Shown: piece after piece, positions 35,994-49,800 of the stretch
Layout of the letters: the number at the start of each line of letters is the position of its first letter
Numbering within the stretch: position 1 is the stretch's first letter
From: Gnetum montanum
Taxonomy: Eukaryota; Streptophyta; Gnetopsida; Gnetales; Gnetaceae
Direction: 5' to 3'
DNA: 64,000 bases
Assembly (NCBI GenBank): GCA_015680685.1
Contig: MNCI01026966.1
Span: 494,182-558,181 of the forward strand
The notes under the pieces: model-generated
Database searches by the model: none
The model's input: only the letters and a program-made list of their open reading frames with translations
What the model was told of the DNA's origin: nothing
Program-made: the position numbers and the translations under genes

Positions 35994-37642
35994 TGTAGCA
36001 TCCAAAAATGTCAGCGACTGGAAAAAAATGTCGAGAGGTCATCGGTCGTTGACAGTCTTAACCCCATTTCCACAGGAGGGCTGTGCTGGATAGTACGGAA
36101 ATGGGACACCCTAAACGGTCTGGTCGATCAAACAGAGACTTAGTCAGTATTAATATAACCTTTTGCAACTAGATAATTTGAAAATGAGATTGATAGCACA
36201 AAATAATGCTTAAATGTAAAAGAGGTAGAAAATAGTGTAAAATGCAATAATAAGAAGGAGATAAAGTAAAAGGAAATTAAAAAAATGCACCGCTTCAAAG
36301 CTACGACTTTGCTCTATCAAGATGGATACAATTGGTTGCACAGCGCTGAGGAGTGCAGAGATCCCAAGAGTAACTAAGACGTGTGGAGCAAGATAGTTGT
36401 GTGCTTGAACGTGGACTCAGGTGTTAACAATGCGAAATGCTACCAAGGTGGTAGAAAAGAGTAGAAAAAAATTCCAAATGAGAGCGCTAATTATTTACAA
36501 TGTCAAACAGAAAGCTTACAATGCTCAAGGTTATAGTGCTATCTTTTTTCCTTGTCAGCCAACAAAATTGTTAGCCGACCAAAAATTGCCAAAGACCCAG
36601 ACTCGGACCTTGATATTCATTAGGGTATTTATAGGGCCGAGGGCATATGAAAGATGTGATTTGGACATCACATGCCCTGAGCTTATGCTGACCTATCTAT
36701 GCTGCACGTGCCTACATGACCATTGGACGGGCCTGCCATGCCGTAATTACAAACTTGCCATGTTGTAATTACGCTGTCAGAGAAATGGTGCGATTAGGTG
36801 GAGTGCATTGATGTAGCATAACTACTTGCCACGCTTTACTATGCTTTGTACCATAGCATGTTTCGCATAGCATAGCATCTTGTCACGTTGTGCTACGTTA
36901 TGTAGCATAGCATAGCTTGCGTTGTGTCCTACTGCATGCATTGGAAACCATTGAAGCATGCCAGCTGTTTGTTGCATATTTGCTATGCTATGCTATACCA
37001 CGTAGTGTATCATAGCGTAGCAGCTATCCTTAGTTGCAAAAATGTCACCAATCTGCAAACTTTGCCTTTTGCACTACGAAACTTGTGAACTTGCTGATCC
37101 CGCCCTTTGAGATGCCTTTTGTCACTTTCGCAAAACTTGCTGATCATAGCATAGCAGCAAACATGACCTACTTTTGCCAAGTTTGCCACTTTCTAATAGA
37201 AGGAGATATTTCTGAAGCACTTGAAGTCAGGCGAGGGGATTGACTATCTAGTTTTTTGCTATACTATGCTATGCTGCGTGGCATAGCATAGCGTAGCACT
37301 GCGCTCCTGCAAACATCTTCTAAAGTTTGCTATGCTACATGGCGTAGCGTAGCGTAGCATAACAAAACTCCTTGACTTAGAAAACTTGCTGAAGCATTTT
37401 TCACATTTTGAGCATCGCCAGCAATTCCATGCACCGCTCCTAAGTGTGCTGTCAAATGGATGAACTACTCAGGTGGGCAGGCTAGAGAATCTGTTTAGCC
37501 TGTTGACACCTAGGGTAGAAAAACTTGCCAAACTGGACAGTCTGAACATCAAAGCATCCATCTCTTGAAGAACTATCGTAATGCTGCACGAATTGCAAAG
37601 ACCTGGTGAAGCAAGCATGCATTTGAATTTTGGGGTGTTTCA
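35994..37642 (-). repeat. RE-F 3' LTR
   Basis: Starts TGAAACACCCC at 37642 and ends TGCTACA at 35994 on the minus strand (1,649 bp). Its end resembles the RE-C LTR end (gacatttttgg(t/a)tgctaca). A TATA box lies at 36626-36633. Palindromic GCTACGCTATG-type motifs lie near 36830, 36885, 36980, 37258 and 37330. Confidence 0.85.
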
Positions 37643-38698
37643 TTGGCCCCTCTTTGTCGACATCTAGAGGATGGGCTCGAGAGATGTTGATAAAGAATAC
37701 GAAACAACATGGAAGGAACGACGCTAGCGTTGCTGCTCAGTGATCGTCAAGACGTTGCTTGGCTATGCTTGAGAGTGTTGCAAGGAGGAAGGGGGTTCAG
37801 GAAAAGGGTAAAGATGAGGTTTAGTAGAGTCCCTCATCAGAGTTCTCATGAGGAATTTGTTCGCATTTTCATCTTTACTTTCGTTGACCTTCGACCCTTT
37901 GTAGGACAGGTGTTTCTTTCCTAAGATGAGTTGTGTATCTGTATGGGGTTTTAACTTGCCTACAGATGCTTCCCATGTGGTGAGCTGTGTTATGCACGTC
38001 ATGGAATTTGCACTCTGAAGTAGCCAAGCTAGTTTAGGCACTCACTTCGCAATGCCGTAGCATTTGCTGCTATGGCAAGATGTGCTTTATGTTGTGCCCT
38101 GTAAGCATGACGGAGAGCGAAACAGCCACGATGCAAAGTGAGGGCATAGGTATTTCTTGCTGTAGACATTGTTGAAGCTCTTGGAAACCTTTGTTAGTGC
38201 ATGGTGTCCAAAGTAGGAAGGCCAGCAATGGCCTTGGTAGCATCGGCATGGAGGAGCTAGCATCAAAGGTGCCGAGAGTTGCTGTGAGTGCGGCTGCTCT
38301 GGAATCCCTACCAAAGGCATACATTCTCAGTTCAGCTATGGGATCAGCTACCACATAGCTAAACATCGTGTGAGCCCAAGCATTGGCAGGAGCTGGAGGG
38401 TAACAATATTGTGGCTAGGCCACAATACTGCTAGAACTCCAGTGGCGGGCACTGGCCAAGGAACTACCATCAAGGTGATGAGTCGTGGCGATGGTAGATC
38501 TAGAGGGCTAGTGTGATGTCATATGACATCTCTGAAGGGTCAGCATGATGCCAAGGGTGGCGGCGTCACGTATGTTCTAGATCATGTTTCCACTGCGTTG
38601 TGAACTACGTTTTGGAACTACAATGTCCCACCCACACATCGGCACTATGCACACTCGTTCGATGTGTACTTGGTGTAGATGCATGCTAGGGAAGTGAT
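37643..38698 (-). other. RE-F polypurine tract and 3' untranslated region with a short conserved ORF
   Basis: The tract AAAGAGGGGCCAA adjoins the LTR at 37643-37655. A 98-codon frame at 38366-38070 starts MFSYVVADPIAEL and has the same first residues as a 54-codon frame in RE-C (55909). A hairpin with 9-base arms and a 3-base loop is at 38407-38427, upstream of that ORF in the sense direction. Function unknown. Confidence 0.55.
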
Positions 38699-39062
38699 GT
38701 GAACCCAGTTTAAGGTCCTAGTAGATCGTGTGCTAGGTTATGATCCCAGTGGATTGCTGTGCTGGTTTAAGGTCCCAGTAGATCGTACATGCCAGTTTAA
38801 CATCATAGCAGACTAGCTATGCTAGTTTTATGTCATAGTAGATGGTTGCTGCTAGTTTAACACCCTAGCGGATGTGCCATGCTAGTTTATAATCATAGTG
38901 GACTAGCTGTGCTAGTTTTACATCATAGCAATTGCTGCCAGTTTAACATCGTAGCGGACGCTTCGTTCCAGTTTATAGTCATAGTGGACTAGCTGTGCCA
39001 GTTTTACATCGTAGCGAACAGTTGCTGCTAGTTTAACATTGTAGAGGATGCTACTTGTTGCA
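38699..39062. repeat. Boundary array iii (RE-F)
   Basis: About eleven units of about 33 bp, e.g. gtgctagtttaaggtcccagtagatc and gccagtttaacatcatagcagac, directly after integrase. This is the longest copy of the array in the window. Confidence 0.85.
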
Positions 39063-39066
39063 TTCA

Positions 39067-39912
39067 TGCTTCAGATGTAGTACGACTTGATGTACGAGTG
39101 ATTCACCAGGTTCGTGAAATCGTTGTCGTCCATGTCCACCAACTTGAAGGCTCCATTCCCAAAGTCTTTCATGACCATGTATGGGCCTTCCCAGTTGGCT
39201 TTGAGGATGATGTCTCCCTTCTATACTAGCTGTCGATGCGGGTTTGCACAGTGCTTTTACTGTTGCTTGCTCTAGTAGTGCTCTATGTGGCTTAGTGTCT
39301 ACATGTGCTCCTCCTCTATTAAGTTGAGGTCGATGATCTACGACTTATTGTTCTAGGCTTCACTCACAACATCCAAGAGGATCATTCAAAGTGATGGTAC
39401 CTGCAACTCAAGAGGCAACACAGCTTTAGATCCACATGCAAGACTGTAAGGGATCTTACTTATTGCGGTTCTACACGTCATTCTGTAGGCCCATAGAATG
39501 TAGAGGATTTTCTCATGCCACCATCTCTTACTATTGCTAAGCATCTGCGTCAGCAAGTTGATGATGGAATTATTTGTAGCCTCTGCCTATCCATTCGCTT
39601 ATGGGTAATATGGGGAGGAGAATGATTGCCTGATGCCTATATTGCTGCAGAAGGTTTGGGTTTTCGTACTACTGAATTATGGCCCATTGTTGTTTACAAT
39701 AGTCATTGGAAGCCTAAACCTTGTCACAATGTTGTCCAGGATGAAATGGCAGATCTGCTGAGATGTCATCTTCCTTAGGGGGATAGCTTCCACCCACTTA
39801 GTAAAATACTCAGTGGCAATGATAATGAAGCTATGCCCTGTGGAGGACTTAGGCATGATAGGTCCTATGAGGTCTAGTCCCCATCGTTGGAATGACCATG
39901 TGATTTGCATTG
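39067..39912 (-). pseudogene. RE-F integrase, C-terminal half
   Basis: Catalytic core from 39910 (WSFQRWGLDLIGPIMPK, TEYFTKWVEAIPL) with the second Asp replaced (MTIVNNNGP), then ANG..AEATN, and C-terminal ANWEGPYMVMKDFG near 39200-39160. Several stops. The N-terminal zinc domain continues at 58337 on the far side of RE-C. Confidence 0.85.
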
Positions 39913-41654
39913 TGAAACACCCTAAAAGAAAAATGTGGGGTCATCCTGGCTTCACCAGGCTCTTGCAGTCCGCACAACACCATGGCAGTCCATCGGGAGA
40001 AGAATGTTCTAAGTCCAAGACAACCAGTTCGGTAAATTTTCTACTTTAGCATGGACGGGTTCCGTACCAACCCGCCCGCCCATCAAAGTAGTCTAAACAG
40101 CTGGCAGCCTCCTCAGAAATGGTGTCTAGAATCGGCGACAGTATCCTAGGTGCACAGGAGAAGCAGTTCGGCAAGTTTTCTAAGTCACAAAGCCTGCTAT
40201 GCTATGTTACGATGTGTAGCGTAGCAAGCTTCAGAAAACAATGGCGGAACGAGATGTTACGCTATGCGATGACATATGGCATAGCATAGCAACAACTTCA
40301 CTACTCACTTCCCTCACCCAATCTCAAGTTCTGCAGTGATGTCTCTTTTCACTAGGAAGCGACAGACCATGTTTGCTGCTACACTACGCTGAGCTACATG
40401 GCACAGCAAGACGTAGCAATCCTATGGAAAGGGACAGAAGGTGGTTTGAAAGGCGAAATCAGCAAAGTTCGCAAAACATGCATTATGGAAAAATAGGTTG
40501 AAAATCAGCAAAACTATCACGATCGAGGCTAGTCGCTACACTACACTATGCTACATAGCATAGCATCATGTAGCAAGTATGTGATGTATGGCAGGACACA
40601 CAGCAAGGTGCTAGGCCACGCTAAGCAAGCCACGTCACAAACCACAGCATGGCATGCAGGTGGTCGTGCGACATCAATGCACTCCACCCAATCGGACCAT
40701 TGGCACACGCCTCTAGGATCTGATGGCACAGTTGCGACGCAGTAGGATCGTAGTTATTACTCGCATCACAACAGTCTTGCAAGCTCAACGATTACAAATG
40801 GCTCAAGTAATGCCAGTAAGGTGGCGCAAGTCTACGACACGTAGTATTCAAACGATCACCTTTGCTTACCTTTAGCCCTATAAATAGCCCGTCAAAAAGC
40901 ACAAAAAAGGGTCCAAAAAAAAAGAGAAATAATAGAGAAATAAAAAGGGAAATCTTCTTGGCTAAAAAAAATGAGAAAGATACCTACAATCTCACAAAGA
41001 AAAAGGAAAGTAAAGGAGAGGCCAGCAATCTATAAAAGGAACCTCTCTCAACTGGCATAAAGCCCGGGTCCTAGTTCTACCACCTTGGTAGGATTCCACC
41101 TGCATTGTATATACGTGAAGTCTATGCCCAAGTGCATAGCTATTTCTATCTCCCGACATGCTTCAGTCACCCTCGGAACTTTTGCACTCCGTCATGCTGT
41201 GCAGGCGATTGTATCCACCCTAACCAGATGGATTTGTAGCTCTTAAGCGGTGCATGTTCCTAACTGTATCTTATGTTACCTCTTATTTATTGTCTAGTTT
41301 TCTAGTATTATTTTCTATCTTATTTACCTTCGAGCATCATCTCACATTATTTTCGCACTTACTTTTCTCATGCTCGGCATTACTTTCGCACTACCATTGT
41401 ATCCCTAGTTTATTTATTATTTCACATTATTACTACATTTTTTTAGTCCCTTCTTTTCCCATTGTATCTACCTGTAAACACTATCTCACAACTTGTACAA
41501 TTTATATTGCAAAAGGCTATATTGATGCTGATATAAGTCCTTGTCTGATCAACTAGACTGTTCAAGGCACCCTGTGTTCTCACACACCCAGCACTGCCCT
41601 CCCGTGGACACGGGGTTGGAACTTTTGTGTCCGTCGACATTTTTGGTTGCTACA
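39913..41654 (+). repeat. RE-C 5' LTR
   Basis: TGAAACACCCTAAAAG to GTTGCTACA, 1,742 bp. The TATA box is followed by an A/purine-rich stretch (40900-41045). Palindromic motifs lie near 40195, 40258, 40380 and 40540. Confidence 0.92.
40879..40886 (+). promoter_or_regulatory. RE-C 5' LTR TATA box
   Basis: TATAAATA in ccctataaatagccc; the 3' LTR has the same box at 57530-57537. Confidence 0.75.
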
Positions 41655-41660
41655 ATTTTT

Positions 41661-41677
41661 TGGCGCTAGAAGGAGAG
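41661..41677 (+). other. RE-C primer-binding site
   Basis: TGGCGCTAGAAGGAGAG, six bases after the LTR end; nearly the same as the other copies. Confidence 0.85.
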
Positions 41678-41689
41678 CGAATGGTACCT

Positions 41690-42400
41690 TTGCTATGTGT
41701 TACGGTAGTTCTGTGAGCCTTCTGCACCCTGATACACGACACCCTCTTGCAGTTGTTTGCGCTCTGTGCGGTGTAGACTGGTCGCCCCAACAGTTCCTCC
41801 GGAGCCCTACAGAACACAAGGCCTCCGATCACTGGTTAACTAGCTCATTCTATGGTCATCTTGCATGTGTGCTGCACCCCACCCCATGTGGTGCAGACCG
41901 ATCACCTGGACGGTCCCTCTGAGACCCTGCGAGACATAAAGCCTACCTAATTGCTAGTTAATTTGCCCATCCTACGGTTGTCTCGCCTACATTCTGTACC
42001 TCATTCTGTGTAGTATAGATTAGTAGCCTCGATGGTCCCTCCAGGATCTTGCAAGACACGAAACTTACCTGGTCGCTAGTTAATTTGCTTGTCTTATGGT
42101 AGTCCCGTATGCCTTCCACACCCCGACTTGCAATAGCGTAGACTCGACACCCTTTGTGGTTGTTTGCACATCGTGCGGTGTAGATCAGTAGCCTCGATAG
42201 TTCCTCTGGAACCCTATTAGACAATAAGCCTTCTAATGGCAATTTAACTTACTTCTTCTACAATAGTCTCACATGCATCCTACACCCTAGCCAGCACAGG
42301 CGAAAACGTGACACCCTTTAAGGTTGTTTTCGTCTTATGTGGCGCAGGCTAGTTGCCTCAACGGTCCCTCCGGGATCCTGCAAAACGAAAAGCCACCTGT
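41690..42400. repeat. RE-C leader tandem repeats
   Basis: Five diverged units anchored on tgtg(c/t)ggtgtagac..gtcgcc and ggtccctc(c/t)g(g/a)ga at about 41766, 41887, 42008, 42174 and 42338. Spacing is 121 then about 165 bp. They lie between the primer site and gag. Confidence 0.75.
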
Positions 42401-42461
42401 TGTCATTTTTTAAATTCTTCTATTCTTCTACATTTTCTAGCATTTTTGCATAATCTCTTTC

Positions 42462-45400
42462 TTGATGATGACTTCCACCACCACTGTCGTTAGTGCTTCC
42501 AACATGGAGGTGCCCTTTGTGGTCCAAGGCACTACTGGTGTCGAACAACGGCTGAATCCAACACTAGAAACACGTCGGTCTCTTAGGATCCGAAACCAAG
42601 GACCTGAGGGCCTAGCCCAGCAACACGAGCATTACAATTTTCTTTACTCGAAGGTGTAGGCTAACCTGCCCTTGGATTTACATGAACTTGAAGAAAAACG
42701 TAGCTTCGAGTTCGCTTACTGCAACAGGGAGGAATTCGTTCCTAACCAGAGCATTTCCCTGTCTTTGACACAAGTGAACCAAAGGCTGCTAGATCAACTA
42801 ATCCAGTTGACAAGGCTTAGGGAGCAACAAGACACAATGTCCAACTAGGATGACACCTTTCAAGATGGGTAGGAGGAACTTGACTCCTAATCTGACGAGG
42901 GAGGCCCAGCCAACCCCATTCCTGTCCTGCCTACCCAGTCCTTCTGGGCTAGCCCACTACCTGTTGCCACCCCCTTTGCCATCACGCCTATGCATCAACA
43001 GCCTACAACGGTAACTATAGTGGGTAGGCATGCTACATTCCCAGCATCTCATCACCCCTATCATCTGGTTGCACCTGCAGCAACTGTGCCACCGCAAGCT
43101 ATTTTTCAGCACGCTACCACAACACGCAACACACCTATCACAGCTACCCTACCGCATGTCCATACTATACCTACTCTACAACCACACCTAAATCCTATAC
43201 CAATTCCTACATATTCATCTGTTCCACCCATTGTGATTGGCCTAGGCCCATCCACATGGTGGACTCTGCTCACTTCCTCGTTTTTTCTGCAACCGTCGCA
43301 GATGTCTCATTACATTCATCCTTAGGTCTACTCAACCCTGCAAATGGCACAATATGATGCGGGGCCATGGGGTGTCCTATTGGTGATCCAAACGGCCTAT
43401 CTAAAGGCTCAACTTTCTATTACCACTCTGATGATACCACCCACCAAATGGTGGACAATGCAAACAGCACCTTTAGAAGGGGTGGCCCCAACGGCACAGT
43501 CGATGGGTCAAATCGCCACCACTACCATGCCACATGTGGGAGTTGCCTCCATAGTCCATCAGCTATCTGCAACATCTCGGGGTTTGGACCAAGCATTTCA
43601 GCTTATTCAGACCCTAACTGAGGAAGTAAAACACCTCAAAGCTGTTGGGTCTGATACAGTACAAGTTATGGACTTTTACCAAGACGACCTCGTCAACCCT
43701 GCAATCCCTACCTTGATATTACCACCCAGGATGTCCCTCCCACACTTCATGAAGTACAATGGAGAAGGAGATCCCAATACACATCTCTTCACTTTCCAAT
43801 CAAAGTCTTTGTTGCTACAACAATGGCCGCATACGATCATTCGCGTCTTCACCATGTCCCTAGCCGGGAGCCCTAGATTGGTATCGCGCGTTGCCACGTT
43901 CATCCATTTCGACTTTGGAAGAACTCTTGACCCAGTTTGTGACACGCTTTAAGTATAACTTGAATCCAGAAATCATGTTGGATCAGCTAATGAGCATGAA
44001 GCAAGACCCACTAGAACCAGTCCAAAAATTCATTCAACATTGGAGCACAACCCTTAACAAAATCCGTGAACCTATCGCGGAGGCTCATTTGTTAGCCCTC
44101 TTTAAGGGTGTGGTAAATGACTTCATCAAGTCAAAACTATACTACCTCACTCCATGCTCACTTAGTCAAGCTTTCACTTAGACAAAAAGCATACAAGACG
44201 CAGCTGAGGCAAGCAAAGACCCAGCTTACATCAATTACAAGAACAGTTTTGTAAAGAAGGACAAGGGTAAGGCCCCAACGACCATGGTGGCTATTGTGGT
44301 AGATGAGGCTAAGCCCAAACATAGCAACAGCGGAAACAAGAATAATAAAAAATTGACCACACCTGTAGCCGACTCAGGGCCCAAGTCAGGCCAAGCATTA
44401 CAACCCACCATGCCCGCGCTCGAGACATCTACATACACTAAACCTAACTTCAAACGTAAAGATCATTCAAAATACACCCTGCTGCCTCTCAAACCTTCAG
44501 AACTCTTGAAGCAACTATTGGCAGCAGGATACATTCAACACAAGAAAATGTTAGAAGAAGCAAATATGAGGCATCAATGCTGTTGCGAGCTCCTTAGAAA
44601 TCCCTCTTTGGCCCTACCCAACAATCCTCTAGTCCCTAAAGGTTTTAGGCTGGATAGGTTTTGCGACTACCATCAACTATGTGGTCATACCATGGATTAT
44701 TGTCTATCGTTGGAAGATGACATCCAAAGATTGATTGACCTAGGGTAGTTGGTGCTAGATGAAAGTAGCCTAGTACATCCTAAAAACCAATCCATGTATG
44801 TCTATACCAATCCCCTCAACGCCAATAATGCCAGTTATGTAATCAACGCCATCGGTATTGATAATGATCCCACGCCATCCTTCCAGCCGTTTGTGATTCG
44901 CGTGCCTCAACGTAGTGTGCCAATGCCACCAATGGCTGGTCCAAGACTGTAATCACCCTTCATCCTGAAAGTCCCACCATGGGCATCTACCTCTACACCA
45001 CCCGTTGGCGGGGCCGCGCGACCCCGTCCGATAACACCTCTAGCTCCATTCATCATCAGGGGGCCGATGTCCTCGACAGCCCCCATCTGGTGCAACAACA
45101 TTAAACAACCTTCTCACCCTACAACGCAAGAAACCTACCTAATGGGCAAGGCATCGAAAAGGAATACCGTCAAAAGCATCTCCAAAACTACGTCTTTGTC
45201 CTTTAAGTTTACACCTTCATCACCAAAGATGAAGGTCGACGCAAGCACACAACCTGTGACATCCTATTGCCAAAAATTTGAACCTGGGTCTGGGGCCGTC
45301 TCCCCTCAGGAGATTTATCTTTTAGGACGAATCAAGGAGGAGGGTGTTAAATAGACGGGCGGCCAAGACTTCTTGAACGCCCTCACCTAGGCTGGGCAAA

Positions 45401-46150
45401 CCCTAAGGCAGAAAAATGCCACGTTAAGCCTATACGACCTAGTCATAACATCCACCCCTCACTGCAAGGCTCTAGTCTGCATGTTAACAGTGATTTCGGT
45501 TGATGAAAATATGCCAGCAGATGAGAAAACAATCCACTCAGTCATATTCCCCTCCGTGCCCATGGAGTCCGTAGTGCCTCCATTAACTTTTAGCAACAAA
45601 GCCATTAAGGAAGATCCCGAAAGGGGTCAAGTGACTACGGTGCCTCTCTTCATCACAATTTGGGTCGGCTAGTACCAAATCCGAAGGGTACATGTTGATG
45701 ATGGGGCAGCCATAAACTTCATCTCTTTGCCTATCATAGAGAAACTAGGGTTGGTCAACCAGATCAAACCAACAGCGACTTCGTGTCTACGGTCCTTCAA
45801 CGGGGCATGTGTCCTAGTGAAAGGCATAGTTCATGTAAACTTCGTAGCAGGGAATGGGCTCCCCACAAACACAACATTTTTCATAGTCAAAGAAATGCCC
45901 AGGTTTAACCTAATCCTAGGAAGATCATGGTTAGCACAACTTGGGGCAGTCTCCTCGTCTATACACTAGGAAATCCACTTACCATACAAAGGTAGAGAGG
46001 TGATAATCTATGGCGATGGGGTGGTAACGCAAGTAATTAGTAACCTAAACACGGAGCAAGGTTCATAGGTTGCAACCTTTGAGGATGAAGTGCCTGTTCA
46101 TGCATGCACCAATCATACAATGAAGGGATTAGGTCAATGAAGCGACCCTC
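42462..46150 (+). pseudogene. RE-C gag-protease
   Basis: Colinear with RE-A. ATG at 42462; N-terminal gag to about 42850; Pro/Thr-rich spacer (42900-43330); gag core at 43740 (MKYNGEGDPNTHL) to 44180; zinc knuckle at 44658-44702 (FCDYHQLCGHTMDYC); protease with VDDGAA at 45697-45710 and ILGRSWLAQL at 45915-45945. Frameshifts and stops, e.g. after codons ending near 42660, 44745 and 45355. Product role as for RE-A. Confidence 0.9.
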
Positions 46151-46375
46151 AGATAGAAAACGTCTAGGTGGAGTTGCCCTTTCAAGCGGAGGACGGTAAC
46201 AGGTGCGAAGGCCCTGGAAAAATGCCTCGACCTTACGTCTCGGTTAACCCATGAAAGGTCAGGAGGCAGCTACATGTAGCATAGTAGCCTTGCGACCTCT
46301 ACCCAATCGCCATCCTTGCATATTTTCTTTCTACTTAGCTCGCCAAGGTGTCGTCTTTTCGGCATGATAAGCAAA

Positions 46376-46600
46376 CGGCCCGAAATGGCCTAAAACTAAC
46401 AAACGGCCCGAAAAGGCCTAAAACTAGCATTATCACCTTTGCTTTATTCACTACGCAAATGGCCCAAAATGGCCTAAAACTAACAAATGGCCTGAAATGG
46501 CCTAAAACTAGCATTATCACCTCTGCTTTATTCACTACGCAAATGGCCCAAAATGGCCTAAAACTAATAGACAAGCCAAAATGGCCTAAAACTAGCATAC
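46376..46600. repeat. Boundary array i (RE-C, after protease)
   Basis: Units of 25-30 bp, (g)gcccaaaatggcctaaaactaac/agc, grouped into three higher-order repeats of about 75 bp with attatcacctttgctttattcactacg. The open frame over it is only repeat. It has the same position and orientation as 23330-23610 in RE-D. Confidence 0.85.
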
Positions 46601-46849
46601 TAGAGTGTGAAAACTTCACACGACACACATGATAACATGAAATTGGTTTCCTTTCTAGAGTCTTGCATTTCAGTCAAACTTTTTTTTTTGCCTATTGCCA
46701 GAGTCGTCCATTGGCAGTATCTGTAAATTCTTCCAAAAAAAGAAAAAGAAAAAGAGGGGGGGTCCACCCTCATGCTCTTACAAGCTATTCCTATTCGCAT
46801 TTCCTTCACCATTTGTCTATACCTCATCCAATTTCACATCTTTTGCTCC

Positions 46850-49800
46850 TATATTGCCCCCCGCCAACACCTCATTCCTTCCCTCCACAGGCCTCAGATC
46901 CTCGTTAAGAGCCTACGCCCCAAAGGATAAAGTAGTTAGTAGGGGCAACAAATGCAATAAATGACAGCTATAACAAAGAATCAAAGCAACTAACCTGAGG
47001 GGAGCCTATGTTAGTCACAAGAGGTATCTGGTTTAGACCAAGCCTGAGAAAACACTCAATCTCCTCCATCAAAATATTCATCTAAGGCATGTCATTAGGT
47101 TCAGCATTCGCAGCGGCAACTTTCTCCCTTTCCAAAGTTGTCCATTTTAGAGGCCTCGGGGAAAGAGAGGTGGTGGCAGTCTCTTCTGTAGGAAGGGTCA
47201 CCCCCAAATCTAGAGATTCCGTGAGCTTCACCTGCCCTTTAAATTTAGCATGAGCCTCAGAATCACCGATGGCCTTCACAAATTCCTCATACAAGAATGC
47301 CTCCACAACAGCATATTTATACAGCCTTCGATGGGTTTCATTTTATTGCTTGTATGTATATTTGTGGTCCCTCTGGGTCTTCCCCCATTTGAAGATCTTG
47401 GAGCTGATGTCCTTCATATCTTGGCAGTTCTAGGCCAGCAAATCCATCTGCATCTGTTGTTTGACTATTTCGCTAGTGAATTCTACATTCTATTGGACAA
47501 TAGTCCAAAATCTAGCGTAATCAGCCATAGCCCTTTGCAACTCCATAGGTTCAGGACTACAGTTTATGAGGAAATCGATCCTCGACTTGAGGTTCTCCAC
47601 CTCAGCAGCTAGTTCCGTCTCTCTCTGCTCGCTCCTATGGGCCCATTTCCATAATTCCTCATTGGTACATCTACATTTCCATAGAGAGCACGCTGAGTGC
47701 AAGATGCATTTGTAAGCCTCGTCAAATATGCGATGAGACACTTTAGTCATGTTAGACGAGAGTGTGGGCACTGCGCCAATCTCCATAGGTCGAGTCGGTT
47801 CCCACTTGAGCCAAGAGCCTGTAGAAAGTATAGCAATCACATAAACATAACATAAATCAATATGCTCAAGACTTGTAGCGTAGTAGCATAGGGGTTGTCG
47901 ACACTTCTACTTACCTACACGAGGATTTGACTGCTGAAGGTATCTGATCATGTCATCAACAAGCCTCTAAACAAACGTAAACTTGTCAGGAACTTTTGCC
48001 CACGACTCCATCCAGGGCGGAGAAGGTCCTAAGACATCAACAGTAGCACCTCTTACATAATTAAGCATGATAGCAATGGCTGAAATGGACTTATGATAGG
48101 GTACATCCAAAGCCTAAACTCACTAGCATTCTACCGTTGTCTTGTTTCTTGCTGGTGCAAGACAATTGCGATAGGTTCGGTAGAAGGCCCAGCCAAGTCT
48201 ATAAGAACTCCTACCTCAAGCGCTAGTGCTTTTCCTTTCAGGAGGGCAGCGTCTTTTTTATTTTGGGAAGACACATTTTCTTTGGTAGGAAGAGGCTCCC
48301 TAATAGCAAGAGCCCCTACCCTGGAGACAAGAGCTCCATTATTCCTAGCTGGGACCCTTTCTTCCAAAGTCGGGCCCCCCGTGTCTTTATTTGTCGTCCC
48401 TATTCTGAGGGCCAACACTTCTTCATCACCTTCTTCTTTGCCTTCTTCTTTTGCTACCCGCAAAGGGTATACACACAACAAATTGAAGTTAGTTAACTCA
48501 AAACTGATACCATGCCACAAAGCACCACTTAGCTAAGCACAGAATAGCTGGCTCTCTAAACGCACAACAATGGGGGGTTGCATTCACTGCAACTTGAACC
48601 GCAGTCTTCGCTCCTCTTCATGAGGGCTTTCCCTAGTAGGGGGAGGTCTCTTTCCCTGCAACTCCGCAGGCATGGCCTCAGCCATAAGACAATCACCCTG
48701 GGTTGCGTTGCCAAGTATGGAAGGGGGAGTCTCCCCTACGTTGTCCTGGCCACAAGCGCTATGAACCGTAAGACCTTTAGTCATTACAGAAAATGAATCC
48801 CTGACCATCTCTAGGGGAGCCTGGGCTTGCATGGTCCGAAAGACCTGTTGAATCCATGGCTTGGGAATTTGGTCGCTGTCTAGCTCGAACTAGACCCCAT
48901 CCTCCTAGACCACCAGGAACTCCAAGAAGCGCTTTAAAAAGCCAATTTAGAAAGCACAGTGTATGTTAGAGCGGGACTCTGTTTGCTCACAAAGCCCTAA
49001 AATCTCGCCCTGCAAGCCACTACAAAGGAATTTAGCCTAGTTATAATGGGCCCCTTCCTCCATGACTTCCAGCATTACCCAAGCCTGCTCAAGCCCCAAG
49101 ACCTTTCCTTGGGTGAGTAGTTGAGGGAATGCACAAGCACGAAAGACCAGGTATATCCCCATGGCAAGACCGTCCTTAAGCTTTTCCATAGGAAACCCTT
49201 TCTGCTCCTTGGCGAGCCTCAGCCACTCCTTGATATGTTGCTTATGGAGGGTCAACTCCTGCTTGCCCTTCGACATCACATTAGTGCCATCAGTAGAGAT
49301 GCCAAACAAATCTGCAAATAGCTGGTCATTGATGTTAATGAATACCCGCACACCCCACACGTATATGCGAAAGAGGCTTGCCTGCCCAGAAAAGGAATTG
49401 ATCAGGGAAAGCATCTTGGTAGCAGGAATGCCCGGATTTGGTGCCATAAACAAATCCATAAGCCTAGCCATCTGGATTCTTCTGAGCAAGTGGCCCGAAG
49501 CCCCTTGTTCTAACCAGCTTTGGCTTGCCGATACCTCATCGTACTTAAAGTAGATTTTTTCCCCTTGCATTCTAGTAGTCACCACCATCACTTCATGAGG
49601 CTTCTTCGCTCCTGCAACAATAATCACAAAACATGCTCAAAAAAAAAACTTGAGCCCGCGGCACCTGCTTGTTAACCCACTAGACCTATACGATGAAGGG
49701 AATAGTGGGAGTTCAGCTGCCAAGACTACTTCAAGCGTAACTTGCTTAAAAGGTTCTCTCCATGCCTTGTCTAGCCAACCCTTCATCCTGAAATTACTGT

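Noticed and set aside
46348-46632. 94-codon repetitive ORF and its antisense partner
   Set aside because: It is boundary array i translated; periodicity comes from the DNA repeat.
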